This document shows positions 33,389 through 42,074 of a stretch of DNA of 60,730 nt, piece by piece. Position numbers and translations under genes: made by a program. The notes under the pieces are model-generated. The model made no database searches, was not told the DNA's origin, and was given only the letters and a program-made list of their open reading frames with translations. This DNA comes from Bacillota bacterium (GTDB lineage Bacteria > Bacillota > Limnochordia > Darwinibacteriales > Darwinibacteriaceae): assembly GCA_012840725.1 (NCBI GenBank), contig DURQ01000005.1:1-60730 (forward strand), given 5' to 3'. Every line of letters starts with the position of its first letter. Positions within the stretch are counted from its first letter, which is position 1.

Positions 33389-35005
33389 CTACCATACCGC
33401 CGCGGTCCCGTCCACCCGGCTCTCCGTGCCGCCTACGAGCACCTCGCCGCTGCGCAGGATGATCTGGCCCCTCCCGTAGAAGGCGTTTTCGCCTGTAACT
33501 GTCACCTCATGCCCCCAGGCCGCGAGCTGCCGGGCAGCGTCCGCCGGTACGGTCTGTTCCAGGTTCACCTCGTTCCCCCGGATCCACTGGAAACGGGGCG
33601 CATCCAGAGCCGCTTGGGGATTGTGGCCGAAGCACGCCAGGTTAACGATCACCTGCACATGTCCCTGGGGCTGCATGAAACCGCCCATAACTCCGAAGGG
33701 CCCGAGAGGTTGGCCATCTTTTGTCAAGAAGCCGGGGATGATCGTATGATACGGCCGTTTGCCAGGAGCAAGGCAGTTGGGATGCTGGGGATCGAGGGAG
33801 AAATTGTGCCCCCTGTTGTGCAGGGCTATGCCCGTCCCCGCGACCACAAGGCCGGAGCCGAAGCCCATGTAGTTGCTCTGGATGAAGGAAACCATGTTCC
33901 CCTCGCTGTCGGCCGTGCAGAGGTAAACGGTACCGCCCTGGATCTCTGGCGAAGGCGGAGGCAGTACAGCCTCCTCCCGGATAAGCGCCCGCTTTTCTTC
34001 GGCCCACTCTTCAGATAGGAGGTGATCCAGGGAAGCCCGCATGAACTTGGGATCAGCCACCTGCTGCTGCGCCTCGGTTAGGGCCAGCTTCAAAGCCTCG
34101 ATCTGCAGGTGGTAGCTGCGTGCGGAGTGCTTGTCTTGAGCTTCCAGGTCAAAGCCTCTCAGAATATTCAGTGCGAGCAGAGCAGCGATACCCTGGCCGT
34201 TGGGTGGAATCTCCCACACTTCCAGCCCTTTAAACTGAGTTCCGATGGGCTGCACCCATTCCGGCTGGAAAGCAGCTAAGTCTTCAGCCCTCAGGAAGCC
34301 TCCGTGCTCCCGGGCAAAGGCGTCGATGCGCTCGGCAAGTTCACCGCGGTAGAAAGCCTCGGCATTGCTTTCGGCGATGAGGCGCAGAGTCCGGGCGTGA
34401 TCGGGCAGGCGCATAACTTCCCCAGGTTGGGGAGCCCGCCCCTCAGGAGCGAAGGTGCGGAACCAAGGCTGAAAAGCGTCATCCTTAAGATTCCGGCTGT
34501 AGATCTCAAACGCCCGCTGCCACTGACGGCTGAGGACGGCTGAGACAGGATAGCCATTTTCGGCGTAATCTACTGCGGGCGCGAAAACGTCACTCAAGGG
34601 CAGCCTGCCGAAGCGTTCAGAAAGGGCTGCCCAGCCCGCAGGCGCGCCTGGAACATTTACCGGCACAAAGCCGTAGCGGGGGATTTCCTTCAGGCCTAGC
34701 ACCGCCAGGGATTCCAGGCTGAGACGGCGCGGTGCGGGGCCGCTTGCGTTCAGCCCGTAGAGTTTTCCCTCAAAGGCTACCAGGGCAAAGGCGTCGCCGC
34801 CGATACCGTTCGCAGTGGGTTCGCACACCGTAAGGCAGGCGGCGGCAGCTAGGGCGGCGTCTACGGCGTTGCCTCCCTTTTTCAGCATCTCCAGCCCGGC
34901 CTGCGCGGCGAAAGCGTTTGATGTGGCAACCATGCCCCGGCGGGCATAAAAGGGATAGCGCTGCGTTGGATAGGATATTTCAAGCCCATGTATGTTCAGA
35001 TTCAC
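33389..35005 (-). CDS. ggt: Gamma-glutamyltransferase-family protein
   Basis: A 538-residue Ntn-hydrolase precursor. The autocleavage/nucleophile Thr is in QGGTVYLCTADSEGNMVSF, where the small subunit would begin (~residue 355). The large-subunit signatures GGNAVDAALAAAACL and ANGIGGDAFALV are present. There is no signal peptide, so it is probably cytoplasmic, unlike the classical periplasmic GGT. It starts with GTG overlapping the MATE stop (GTGTGA), preceded by GGGAGG. In this operon it could process glutathione-like or gamma-glutamyl compounds, perhaps as a sulfur or selenium source; that link is inference. Confidence 0.88.
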   Translation of the reverse strand: MNLNIHGLEISYPTQRYPFYARRGMVATSNAFAAQAGLEMLKKGGNAVDAALAAAACLTVCEPTANGIGGDAFALVAFEGKLYGLNASGPAPRRLSLESLAVLGLKEIPRYGFVPVNVPGAPAGWAALSERFGRLPLSDVFAPAVDYAENGYPVSAVLSRQWQRAFEIYSRNLKDDAFQPWFRTFAPEGRAPQPGEVMRLPDHARTLRLIAESNAEAFYRGELAERIDAFAREHGGFLRAEDLAAFQPEWVQPIGTQFKGLEVWEIPPNGQGIAALLALNILRGFDLEAQDKHSARSYHLQIEALKLALTEAQQQVADPKFMRASLDHLLSEEWAEEKRALIREEAVLPPPSPEIQGGTVYLCTADSEGNMVSFIQSNYMGFGSGLVVAGTGIALHNRGHNFSLDPQHPNCLAPGKRPYHTIIPGFLTKDGQPLGPFGVMGGFMQPQGHVQVIVNLACFGHNPQAALDAPRFQWIRGNEVNLEQTVPADAARQLAAWGHEVTVTGENAFYGRGQIILRSGEVLVGGTESRVDGTAAVW

Positions 35006-36396
35006 ACTGTTCCCTCCCGTGCCGCGCTTTCGGCGCGCAGACTGAGCATTTCGGGATCATCGTTCATAAAGCGCAGGTACCAGGCGCTCAAGATGACCCC
35101 TTTCAAAGTAGCTGTGATGCTGATGATCCACCACACGGCATTGAGCCCAAGGCCTATGGCGGAGGCGATCAGGGATGCCGGGATCCGGAGGGCGTTCATC
35201 GCGATCCCCACGATCGAAGGCGGAGAAGTGCGGCCCAAACCGATGAAGGCCCCGGCGGTCAGGATCTCCACGCACATGGGCAGCTGGCAGAAACCCTGGA
35301 TGCGCAGGTAATTGGCACCGATGGCGATGGCCTCTGGCTCATGCAGGAAGATGGAGATGAGGAGCCTGGGCGCAAAGATCAGAGCTGCACCGGTCACCAC
35401 GCCGATGACCGAGACAATCCCTAAACCCACAAAGTACCCGCGGTAGACTCTCTGGCCGTTGCGGGCTCCGTAGTTCTGGCCGGTGAAGGCACTCATGGAC
35501 GTCTGGAAGCCGTTCGCGGTCATCCAGGAAATTGACTCAACCTGGGAGCCTACCCTCTGCACTGCGATGGCCACGGGACCCCAGGCGGAGATGATGCGGG
35601 CGATCACCATACTGATCAGAGTGAACAGGGCGCTCTGCAGCGACATGGGCAATCCCATGGTAACCATGCGCCGCAGGTACTGCCAATCCGGCTTGGAGAA
35701 AAACCTCAGACCCGAGAAGAGTTCGGGGCGCCGGCGGGTCTCCACGATAAAGACGGTGGTGGCCAGGATCTGTGCGAGCACCGTAGCCAAGGCGGCACCG
35801 GCCACTCCCATCCGGGGGATGGGCCCGAGGCCGAAGATGAGAAGGGGGTCGAGGATGATGTTGCTCAACAGCCCCAGCGCGTTGATGCGGAATGGAGTGG
35901 TGCTGTCGCCTGAGCCGTTGAAGATGGCAGTGAAGACGGGGTTAACGGCAAAAAACGGCAGGCCCACACAGATGATGGCCAGGTACGTGCTGGCCATTCC
36001 CTGGATCTCCTCTCCCAGCCGGTAGAAGCGCAGAAGCGGATCCCGCAGTGCGAACAGGCCGGCTGCATAGAGGACTATGAGGGCGAGGATGAGCTGAATG
36101 CTGTGGCGGATGGCTTTGGCAACGCCTTCCTTGTCCTGCCTGCCGACGGACTGGGCCACGCCGACTTCCGCACCGATTCTGGGGATGAGGATGAAAGCAT
36201 TGGCCAGCCAGGTGAAAAAGCCAGAAGTGCCGATAGCCGCCACTGCTCCGCTTCCCAACCGGCCCACCCAGATCATGTCGATCAAACCGTAGGCCATCTG
36301 CACGAAAGATGTGGCGATGGTGGGCAGTGCCAGTTTGAGCAGTGCGTGAAAGATGCTGCCTTCAGTCAAGGGAATTGATCTGCTGCTTCTTGTCAT
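35002..36396 (-). CDS. MATE-family multidrug/metabolite exporter
   Basis: A ~464-residue inner-membrane antiporter with 12 predicted spans. MATE blocks: LPTIATSFVQMAYGLIDMIW near the N-terminus, the ARIGAEVGVAQSVGR-like PRIGAEVGVAQSVG loop, and in the second half MTANGFQTSMSAFTGQNYGA. I prefer the ATG at 36396, after GAGGATCGGAC, to the ATG at 36414. It is the first gene of the ten-gene leftward run and probably exports a metabolite or drug using Na+ or H+. Confidence 0.9.
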   Translation of the reverse strand: MTRSSRSIPLTEGSIFHALLKLALPTIATSFVQMAYGLIDMIWVGRLGSGAVAAIGTSGFFTWLANAFILIPRIGAEVGVAQSVGRQDKEGVAKAIRHSIQLILALIVLYAAGLFALRDPLLRFYRLGEEIQGMASTYLAIICVGLPFFAVNPVFTAIFNGSGDSTTPFRINALGLLSNIILDPLLIFGLGPIPRMGVAGAALATVLAQILATTVFIVETRRRPELFSGLRFFSKPDWQYLRRMVTMGLPMSLQSALFTLISMVIARIISAWGPVAIAVQRVGSQVESISWMTANGFQTSMSAFTGQNYGARNGQRVYRGYFVGLGIVSVIGVVTGAALIFAPRLLISIFLHEPEAIAIGANYLRIQGFCQLPMCVEILTAGAFIGLGRTSPPSIVGIAMNALRIPASLIASAIGLGLNAVWWIISITATLKGVILSAWYLRFMNDDPEMLSLRAESAAREGTV

Positions 36397-36484
36397 GTCC
36401 GATCCTCGTTCCATTGGAGAGTTGCCTGCCCACAGTTATTCTCCAGACCCGCGGTCAATCCTGCCCTCGGCGGGATATAGAAAA

Positions 36485-36508
36485 GGCCGGGAGGAAGCCT
36501 CCCAGCCC
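36485..36508 (-). terminator. Terminator after the lipoprotein gene
   Basis: GGCTGGGAGG/CCTCCCGGCC (one mismatch) with a TTC-type loop, followed leftwards by CTTTTC. It lies 18 bases after the lipoprotein stop and separates it from the MATE operon promoter. Confidence 0.65.
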
Positions 36509-36525
36509 TAACCCACTTTCTTTCC

Positions 36526-37203
36526 TTACTCCCAGTATTCCAAGACCCCTAAGAACACATACCCTTCTTCGTAGGCGTAGTCTCTGGCCACATCGCCCAG
36601 CTTGATATCAACCGTATCCCGCCGTGCCAGCTCCCAGAGTTCCTCATAATGGACCGGCGTACCGTTGACGTAGAGCCCTTGGAAATAGACGGGGATTGAT
36701 TCGCGCAGATCGTTATGCAGCTTGACGTTGAAACTGAATTCGTGGATGCTCAAGGTGAAAAAGGTTTCCTCGGCCAAGGAGGCAAACATGGCGTCGATCC
36801 TTTCGCCATTGAGCATAAGCCCAAAGGCGATCAGCCCGTCTTCCATGGGCATGACCAGAAACGCCATGGTCTCGTCAGCCCATTTTTCCGTCAGCCAGGT
36901 GTCGAAGTGCAAGACAGGCACCTTCAGATCGGCGATGACTTTGGAGGAATAATCACCATCGCCTTTCCGGAAGTTCTCAACTTCCCAGAAGTTCTGCTCC
37001 AAAAGGGACTTCAGCGTAGGCTCGTACTCCTCACCCGGTGACTCGATGTACACCGTACCGCCCGTCAAGAGGTATTCCTCTTCTCCGTTGGCTACGTCAA
37101 GGATATCCAAGACGTACAGATCGTTGTAGAACTCACCAGCACATCCGGTAAGCAGCAGAAGGGCACCCAACAAGGCCAACAGGGCAAGTCTCTTCGATTG
37201 CAT
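36526..37203 (-). CDS. Predicted lipoprotein of unknown function
   Basis: A 225-residue secreted protein. Residues 1-21 are a lipoprotein signal (MQSKRLALLALLGALLLLTG then Cys21), so it should be lipid-anchored at the outer face of the membrane. The mature part is acidic, with no motif I recognise; it alternates beta-type and charged stretches (VKLHNDLRESIPVYFQGLYV). The ATG follows GGGGGATTGCC. It lies 88 bases after the MalG-like gene on the same strand and may be a late part of that operon or a separate unit; an intrinsic terminator follows. Confidence 0.8.
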   Translation of the reverse strand: MQSKRLALLALLGALLLLTGCAGEFYNDLYVLDILDVANGEEEYLLTGGTVYIESPGEEYEPTLKSLLEQNFWEVENFRKGDGDYSSKVIADLKVPVLHFDTWLTEKWADETMAFLVMPMEDGLIAFGLMLNGERIDAMFASLAEETFFTLSIHEFSFNVKLHNDLRESIPVYFQGLYVNGTPVHYEELWELARRDTVDIKLGDVARDYAYEEGYVFLGVLEYWE

Positions 37204-37290
37204 GGCAATCCCCCTTAAGGTCTAGTGTATGCAACTTCTGCGCAGGGGGTTAGTTTCCTGCCATTGCCAGTAAGTTATTTCCAGCACAAA

Positions 37291-38148
37291 TCAGCCCTTC
37301 ACCGCACCGCTGGTCAGCCCGGTAACTAGGTTCTTCTGGAGGAGCGTAAACAGGATCACAATCGGCAGAGCGCCCAGCACTGAGGCTGCCGCAAACACTC
37401 CCCAACGGCTTGCGTACTGGTCTTGGATGAAGAACTGCAGCCCCACAGCCAGAGTGTACTTCTCCGTAGAGGTGATCAGGATGCTTGCCAGGATGAACTC
37501 GGAGTAGGTGCCGATGAACTGCAGCAGGAAGACCACAGCCAGGATCGGCCGGGCGAGGGGCAGGATGATCATGAAGAAGGCCTGGAAGGGCGAAGCCCCG
37601 TCGATCATGGCCGACTCTTCCAGCGAACTGGGTATGGTGTCGAAATAGCCTTTCATCAACCAGGCGTTAACCCCCATGGCTCCGCCAAGATAGACCATGA
37701 TCAAACCGGCATGGGTGTTGATGCCGAGAGCCGGGATAATGCGGCCGATGCTCAGCACCAGAAGGTAGATGGAAACCGCCGCCAGCATCTGCGGAAAGAC
37801 CTGGATGAGCAGGGAGGCGAACAAACCTGTACGGCGCCCCCTAAAGCGGAAACGAGAAAAGGCATAGGCGGCAAAGGCGGTCATGACCACCACGAGAGTG
37901 GAGGTGATCAGGCCGATCACCACCGAGTTCCTGATCCAGCCCGCGATGGGATACTGCTCGCTGGTGAACACTTCCCGGTAGTTGTCCAGGCTGGGGTTAC
38001 GGGGTATCAGGCTCTGCCCCACCAGCGTGTTCGCGGGGTTGAAGGAAGCTGAAAGCACCCAGAGGATCGGAAACAACGCGAAGGCCACAAAGATCAGCAG
38101 AACAGCGTGGCGCCAGATAGAACCGAAAAGGGTGTGTCTCCTATACAT
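37291..38148 (-). CDS. Maltodextrin-type ABC permease (MalG-like)
   Basis: A 285-residue permease. Features: LFPILWVLSASFNPANTL (span plus periplasmic start), FRFRGRRTGLFASLLIQVFP, EAA loop EESAMIDGASPFQAFFMIILP, and a C-terminus VTGLTSGAVKG like that of MalG proteins. It overlaps the MalF-like gene by eight bases. It pairs with that subunit; no ATPase gene is linked. Substrate specificity (maltose/maltodextrin or related alpha-glucan) is inferred from similarity. Confidence 0.9.
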   Translation of the reverse strand: MYRRHTLFGSIWRHAVLLIFVAFALFPILWVLSASFNPANTLVGQSLIPRNPSLDNYREVFTSEQYPIAGWIRNSVVIGLITSTLVVVMTAFAAYAFSRFRFRGRRTGLFASLLIQVFPQMLAAVSIYLLVLSIGRIIPALGINTHAGLIMVYLGGAMGVNAWLMKGYFDTIPSSLEESAMIDGASPFQAFFMIILPLARPILAVVFLLQFIGTYSEFILASILITSTEKYTLAVGLQFFIQDQYASRWGVFAAASVLGALPIVILFTLLQKNLVTGLTSGAVKG

Positions 38149-39658
38149 TCTTGCGCACCTCCTCCAGTTCGCCGGTGAAGCGGAAGTTGAGGAAGGTAAT
38201 GGCTCCCGTGATCAAAAAGATGACCAGGGTAACAGCGGAGGCCAGGCCGTAGTCCACACCCCGCCCGCTCTCAAAGGCCAGGCGGTAGGTGTAGGATATG
38301 AGGATATCGGTATGGCCCGCCGGAGTCTGGGCATTGACGATGGGCGGCCGGCCCCGGGTCAGAAGGTAGATCACGGAGAAGTTGTTGAAGTTAAAAGAGA
38401 AAGATGCGATAAGCAGCGGCGCAACGCTCACCATGAGCAGGGGCAGGGTGATATGTGAAAACTGCTGCCAGGGCGAAGCGCCGTCCACCACTGCGGCCTC
38501 GTACATCTCGTTGTCGATACTCTGCAGGGCTCCCAGGCAGACGATCATCATGTAAGGGAAGCCAAGCCAGAGGTTGAGGATAACCAGCGCCACCTTCGCC
38601 CAGAAGGGATCCTGGAGCCAGGGCACTCCCGAACCGATGGTCGCCTTGAGGATGCGGTTGATCACCCCTAGTTCGGTATGGAAGAGCCCGCGCCAGATCA
38701 GTGCGGAAATGAACGCGGGTACGGCGTAAGGCAGGATGAGAATCCCCCGGTAGAACTTGCGCAGGCGCAGGTATGGATCGTTGAGCAGCAGGGCCAAAAA
38801 CAGCCCCACAGCAAAGGTGCAGCCCACGCTGAGCAGCGCCCATTCCACGGTCCAGAGGAAGACTCGGAAGAAGGGCCCCGTCACCTGCGGGTTGGCGAAC
38901 AGCTTGCGGAAATTCCCAAGGCCGATCACCTCCCGGAAACCGGGCGTGAGGCGCGTTCCGTCGGGGGCCTGGAAGTAACCGAGCACCGGCGTGTAGACGA
39001 TGCCGCTCTCCAGATCGGTCAGCTCATCGCGCTCTGGCGAATACTGGTACTGCGGGCGGTAGACGCCGAAGGAGTAGATGTTGCGCATCTGCAGGTAGCT
39101 GACCTCATCCAGGGCAAAGGAGAGAGCGGAAAGCTCGTTCGTCGCCCGCACCACCTCGGCTCTGGCGAGCTCGCTGAACCCCGCCAGGCGGGCCGAAGCC
39201 TCCTCCTCGGTGACTGCCTCCAGCTTTCCTTCATAGCCCAGAAGGAGGCTGCCCTGGGGATCGGCGAAGAGAAACCAGAGCTGACCCGTGCTGTCGCGGA
39301 ATACCCGGTAGCTGTAGTTTCCGGCGTCGGCGTCCAGGATACGTCGGTCCTGCAGCTGGGCGATGACCTGTTCTTTGCTGAGAATATTGCCGGTCCCGTA
39401 GTTGGTTAACGAGACGTACACTGTGTAGAGGATGGGGTAGACGACCAGCAGGATCATGAAAAAGGAAGCCGGAAGCAGATAACGGTAGGGATAAGCCTTC
39501 TCCGAGATAAAGACATAGTTGATCAGGGCCGCCCCCACGAGCAGCAGAAGCAGGATCCAGTAGGCCTGGATGCCATAGAGGAACAGCGCAGTCCAGATGA
39601 AAACCACATTCAAGATGCCCAGCAGAACTACCTTAATGAGCTTGCCCAATTCCATCAC
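38141..39658 (-). CDS. Maltodextrin-type ABC permease (MalF-like, with large extracytoplasmic insert)
   Basis: A 505-residue permease, much longer than ordinary CUT1 MalF homologues (~300) and close to E. coli MalF (514). Three N-terminal spans (residues ~10-105) precede a ~140-residue hydrophilic insert (from SLTNYGTGNILSKEQV to FREVIGLGNF), corresponding to the P2 domain that contacts the binding protein. The C-terminal part has the EAA loop EAAVVDGASPWQQFSHITLP. It lies downstream of the MalE-like gene after a strong hairpin and overlaps the MalG-like gene. Confidence 0.9.
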   Translation of the reverse strand: MMELGKLIKVVLLGILNVVFIWTALFLYGIQAYWILLLLLVGAALINYVFISEKAYPYRYLLPASFFMILLVVYPILYTVYVSLTNYGTGNILSKEQVIAQLQDRRILDADAGNYSYRVFRDSTGQLWFLFADPQGSLLLGYEGKLEAVTEEEASARLAGFSELARAEVVRATNELSALSFALDEVSYLQMRNIYSFGVYRPQYQYSPERDELTDLESGIVYTPVLGYFQAPDGTRLTPGFREVIGLGNFRKLFANPQVTGPFFRVFLWTVEWALLSVGCTFAVGLFLALLLNDPYLRLRKFYRGILILPYAVPAFISALIWRGLFHTELGVINRILKATIGSGVPWLQDPFWAKVALVILNLWLGFPYMMIVCLGALQSIDNEMYEAAVVDGASPWQQFSHITLPLLMVSVAPLLIASFSFNFNNFSVIYLLTRGRPPIVNAQTPAGHTDILISYTYRLAFESGRGVDYGLASAVTLVIFLITGAITFLNFRFTGELEEVRKNV

Positions 39659-39683
39659 TCATTTCTTGCTCGTGCTTCTGAGA

Positions 39684-39716
39684 AGATTCCCCTTGGAGGA
39701 CCTCCAAGGGGAATCT
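39684..39716 (-). other. Perfect intercistronic hairpin between malE-like and malF-like genes
   Basis: A 33-base near-perfect palindrome (AGATTCCCCTTGGAG and its complement with a 3-base loop). It lies 14 bases after the binding-protein stop. With no T-run it should protect the upstream mRNA or partly attenuate, raising binding protein over permease, as known for the E. coli malE-malF gap. Confidence 0.7.
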
Positions 39717-39730
39717 CTGCCTAGTATCAG

Positions 39731-40930
39731 TTACATGCTTTCCTGGATGGTCTGTACGATTACCTGCACAGCGTTCTGGATAGCTGCCCGAGGCGTGGAC
39801 TGCTGGTTGATCACCAGCTCGATGGCATCGCTCCAGGCCGTCCAGACCGAGTTCATGGCGGGGATAGCCGGCATCGGCGTGGCTTCTGCCGCGGCAGCCA
39901 TTACGCCAGCCATATCGGGATCCTCATTGATGATCTCCGCTGCAGGCAGGAACGCGGTGGGACGGGGATCGCCTTCGTAAATGGCCAGCATGGTCTCTTT
40001 TGTGGCCACAAACTCGTTCAAGAAGATGTTAGCAAGCATCTTGTTCTCGCTGAAAGCGCTGATCATGAAGCCCTGTGCGCCGAGGAAAGGCTTGCCGAAC
40101 TGCCCTTTGTAGGAAGGAATCTGGGCAAAGCCGTAGTTCACACTGGCAGCACGCACGTCACCAAAGGCCCAGGGGCCGGTCATCATGGTGGCGGCCTGGC
40201 CGTTCTGGAACAGGCTCATCATGGTGTCGTACGGGGTGGCCCTGGCGATCACGCCTTCATTGAGCAGCTTCTCGAAGTACTCAAAACCTTCAATGGCACC
40301 TTCGTTAGCGAGGCCCACATCCAGCGGGTTCAGAACGCCCTCTGCGTCAGTGCCGAAGACGTAGCCGCCCAGCATGCTGAAGAAGGGGAAGGTGTGGTAA
40401 GGATCGGGCTGAGGCAGCACCAAACCGTAGATGCCCTTGGGCGCCAGCTCGTTCTTGGTCAGCTCAACCAGTTCTTCGAAGCTGGCCACGCCATCTTCGC
40501 CTACCAGGTCTTTGTTGTAGAACAGGCCGATGGATTCAATGGCGTAGGGAATCCCGTAGTACTTTCCGCCCCAAGTGAAGGCGTCCAGACCGGACTGGAG
40601 GAAGAGCGACGGGTCTTCAATGTCGATGGGCTCAATCAGGCCATCGGTAACCAGCTGTCCGAGCCAGTCGTGGGCACCCACAATGATGTCGGGGCCTTCA
40701 CCGGTCGGGGCAACGATTGCCATGTTGTCACGGATATCTCCGAAGGGCAGCTCCTGGATCTTCACAGAAATACCGTACTCGAGCACAAACGTCCTCGCCA
40801 CTTCAGTCAAAACAGGAGCTCTCTCCGTATCGGTCCAGATGAGCAGCTCTCCAGGTACAGAAGCTGCAGCCGGAAGGCTAAGGGCCAACATTAAAACAAG
40901 CATTAAACACAGCACAGCTGTCCTTTTCAT
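39731..40930 (-). CDS. Maltose/maltodextrin-binding protein (MalE-like)
   Basis: A 399-residue family-1 binding protein. I chose the ATG at 40930 after GGAGGTG, which gives a signal peptide KRTAVLCLMLVLMLALSLPA ending at AAA-S; the longer frame upstream would put extra residues before it. There is no lipobox. Mature landmarks are LLIWTDTERAPVLTEVARTF, PFGDIRDNMAIVAPTGEGPD, VGAHDWLGQLV, YGIPYAIESIGLFYNKDLV and MTGPWAFGDV, as in MalE/CycB proteins. First gene of the maltodextrin-type operon; a cre-like operator lies upstream. Confidence 0.92.
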   Translation of the reverse strand: MKRTAVLCLMLVLMLALSLPAAASVPGELLIWTDTERAPVLTEVARTFVLEYGISVKIQELPFGDIRDNMAIVAPTGEGPDIIVGAHDWLGQLVTDGLIEPIDIEDPSLFLQSGLDAFTWGGKYYGIPYAIESIGLFYNKDLVGEDGVASFEELVELTKNELAPKGIYGLVLPQPDPYHTFPFFSMLGGYVFGTDAEGVLNPLDVGLANEGAIEGFEYFEKLLNEGVIARATPYDTMMSLFQNGQAATMMTGPWAFGDVRAASVNYGFAQIPSYKGQFGKPFLGAQGFMISAFSENKMLANIFLNEFVATKETMLAIYEGDPRPTAFLPAAEIINEDPDMAGVMAAAAEATPMPAIPAMNSVWTAWSDAIELVINQQSTPRAAIQNAVQVIVQTIQESM

Positions 40931-40998
40931 AATTGGCACCTCCGTTTGTTTTTCTCCTTTGGACAACGCAGCGATAATGAAGCCACCACCCCCAACAG

Positions 40999-41012
40999 TG
41001 ATAACGTTTGCA
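40999..41012. promoter_or_regulatory. cre/LacI-type operator upstream of the malE-like gene
   Basis: TGATAACGTTTGCA, 69 bases upstream of the MalE-like start, matches the CcpA cre consensus TGWNANCGNTNWCA at all but one defined position. CcpA (catabolite repression) or a MalR-type LacI protein could bind. I found no clear -10/-35 pair beside it. Confidence 0.45.
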
Positions 41013-41113
41013 CTACTGCCAACATAAACAGGAGGGAAGAATCCCCATAACCTTAAGATTCTCTAAACAAGCGGCTCCTCCTTCTTTTGAGGCGAATTTT
41101 CCCGACTGAAAAG

Positions 41114-41133
41114 AAAGGGCCAGTGACCCCTTT
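41114..41133 (-). terminator. Possible terminator after the ICMT-like gene
   Basis: AAAGGG/CCCTTT with an eight-base loop, followed leftwards by CTTTTC. It lies ~50 bases beyond the ICMT-like stop. The stem is short. Confidence 0.4.
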
Positions 41134-41185
41134 TTGCTGGGCTTCGGCCCACAGGACAGCCGCCTTTTCACCACTCACCCGCGCC

Positions 41186-41857
41186 TCACCACACAAAGGG
41201 GATCAACCGGTAACGTACTCTTTGGGCGTACGTGCTGTAGCCCGGAAGCTTCTCCAAGAGCATTGTGTCCTCGAGACTGGTCCGGGTGACGATAAGAGCG
41301 GCGATCAAGAGTGCGAGCACATAGACCCAAACCGTCTGGAAGACCAGACAGATCCCCAAGCAGGACAGGAGAACGGATGCGTAGGTGGGATGCCTCACCA
41401 CCCCGTAAACTCCCGCCTGGACCACAAACTGCCCGCGCTCTGCCTGGAGGCGGGCTGTGGACTCAAGGAAGGGGTTTACCCGCACCGCAGCCACAGCCAG
41501 GGCCGAAGAAGCCACAACAAAGAACATGCCGGCCCAGAAGACGTTCTCAGCCAATGCTGTCCCAAATCCGAAGCCAGCCGCCAAGTGGATCACAAAGAAG
41601 TGGAGAAGCCAGTAAAGCCCCAAAAGCCACTTATCCCAAACGGGGGAGTCGGTCACTACTTTACCCCGCTCTGCCAGGACATCGGGGTTGATCCGGTAGA
41701 TGTACACCCAGCCTAAGGCGGCAAGCACTAAGTTTGTACCGAAGTACACCCAAACATGGTAGTCAGCGGAAAACCGTGACCCGATAAGAAACAGAACAAG
41801 CCCTAACAGGCGCTGCAGCAGCAGACGAAATCCGTAAGACACCGCTCGTGCGTTCAT
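41186..41857 (-). CDS. Isoprenylcysteine carboxyl methyltransferase-family membrane protein
   Basis: A 223-residue protein with five or six membrane spans. The C-terminal half carries the PEMT/ICMT signature: GVYGVVRHPTYASVLLS (SAM-binding RHPxY) and LEDTMLLEKLPGYSTYAQRV ending RYRLIPFVW. Bacterial members are putative methyltransferases of unknown substrate; prenylated proteins are not expected here. The nearest GGAGG is 14 bases from the ATG, so translation may be weak or the start may differ. No linked partner genes. Confidence 0.8.
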   Translation of the reverse strand: MNARAVSYGFRLLLQRLLGLVLFLIGSRFSADYHVWVYFGTNLVLAALGWVYIYRINPDVLAERGKVVTDSPVWDKWLLGLYWLLHFFVIHLAAGFGFGTALAENVFWAGMFFVVASSALAVAAVRVNPFLESTARLQAERGQFVVQAGVYGVVRHPTYASVLLSCLGICLVFQTVWVYVLALLIAALIVTRTSLEDTMLLEKLPGYSTYAQRVRYRLIPFVW

Positions 41858-42001
41858 TGGCCTTGGCTAGTCCTCCTTGAGATGTCAGATTTCTGTTTGT
41901 TTGTTCCGCATCATGTGTCCAATGCCCTTTTGCTTCCAGTTGAAAAACAGAGCTTCTCCTCGCTTTTTTCAACTGCGGAAGGAAGGATGAACCCAGACAG
42001 C

Positions 42002-42036
42002 AAAAAGGGGCCTTTAGCTGTGAAAGGCGCCCTTTT
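42002..42036 (-). terminator. Terminator after the VWA-domain gene
   Basis: AAAAGGG-CGCCTTT pairs with AAAGGC-CCCTTTTT around a short loop, and the 3' arm is a T-run leftwards. A second, very strong hairpin without T-run (GAGACCCCAGG/CCTGGGGTCTC, 42046-42071) lies between it and the VWA stop. Confidence 0.65.
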
Positions 42037-42074
42037 CCTGAGTCTGAGACCCCAGGAAGACCTGGGGTCTCAAC

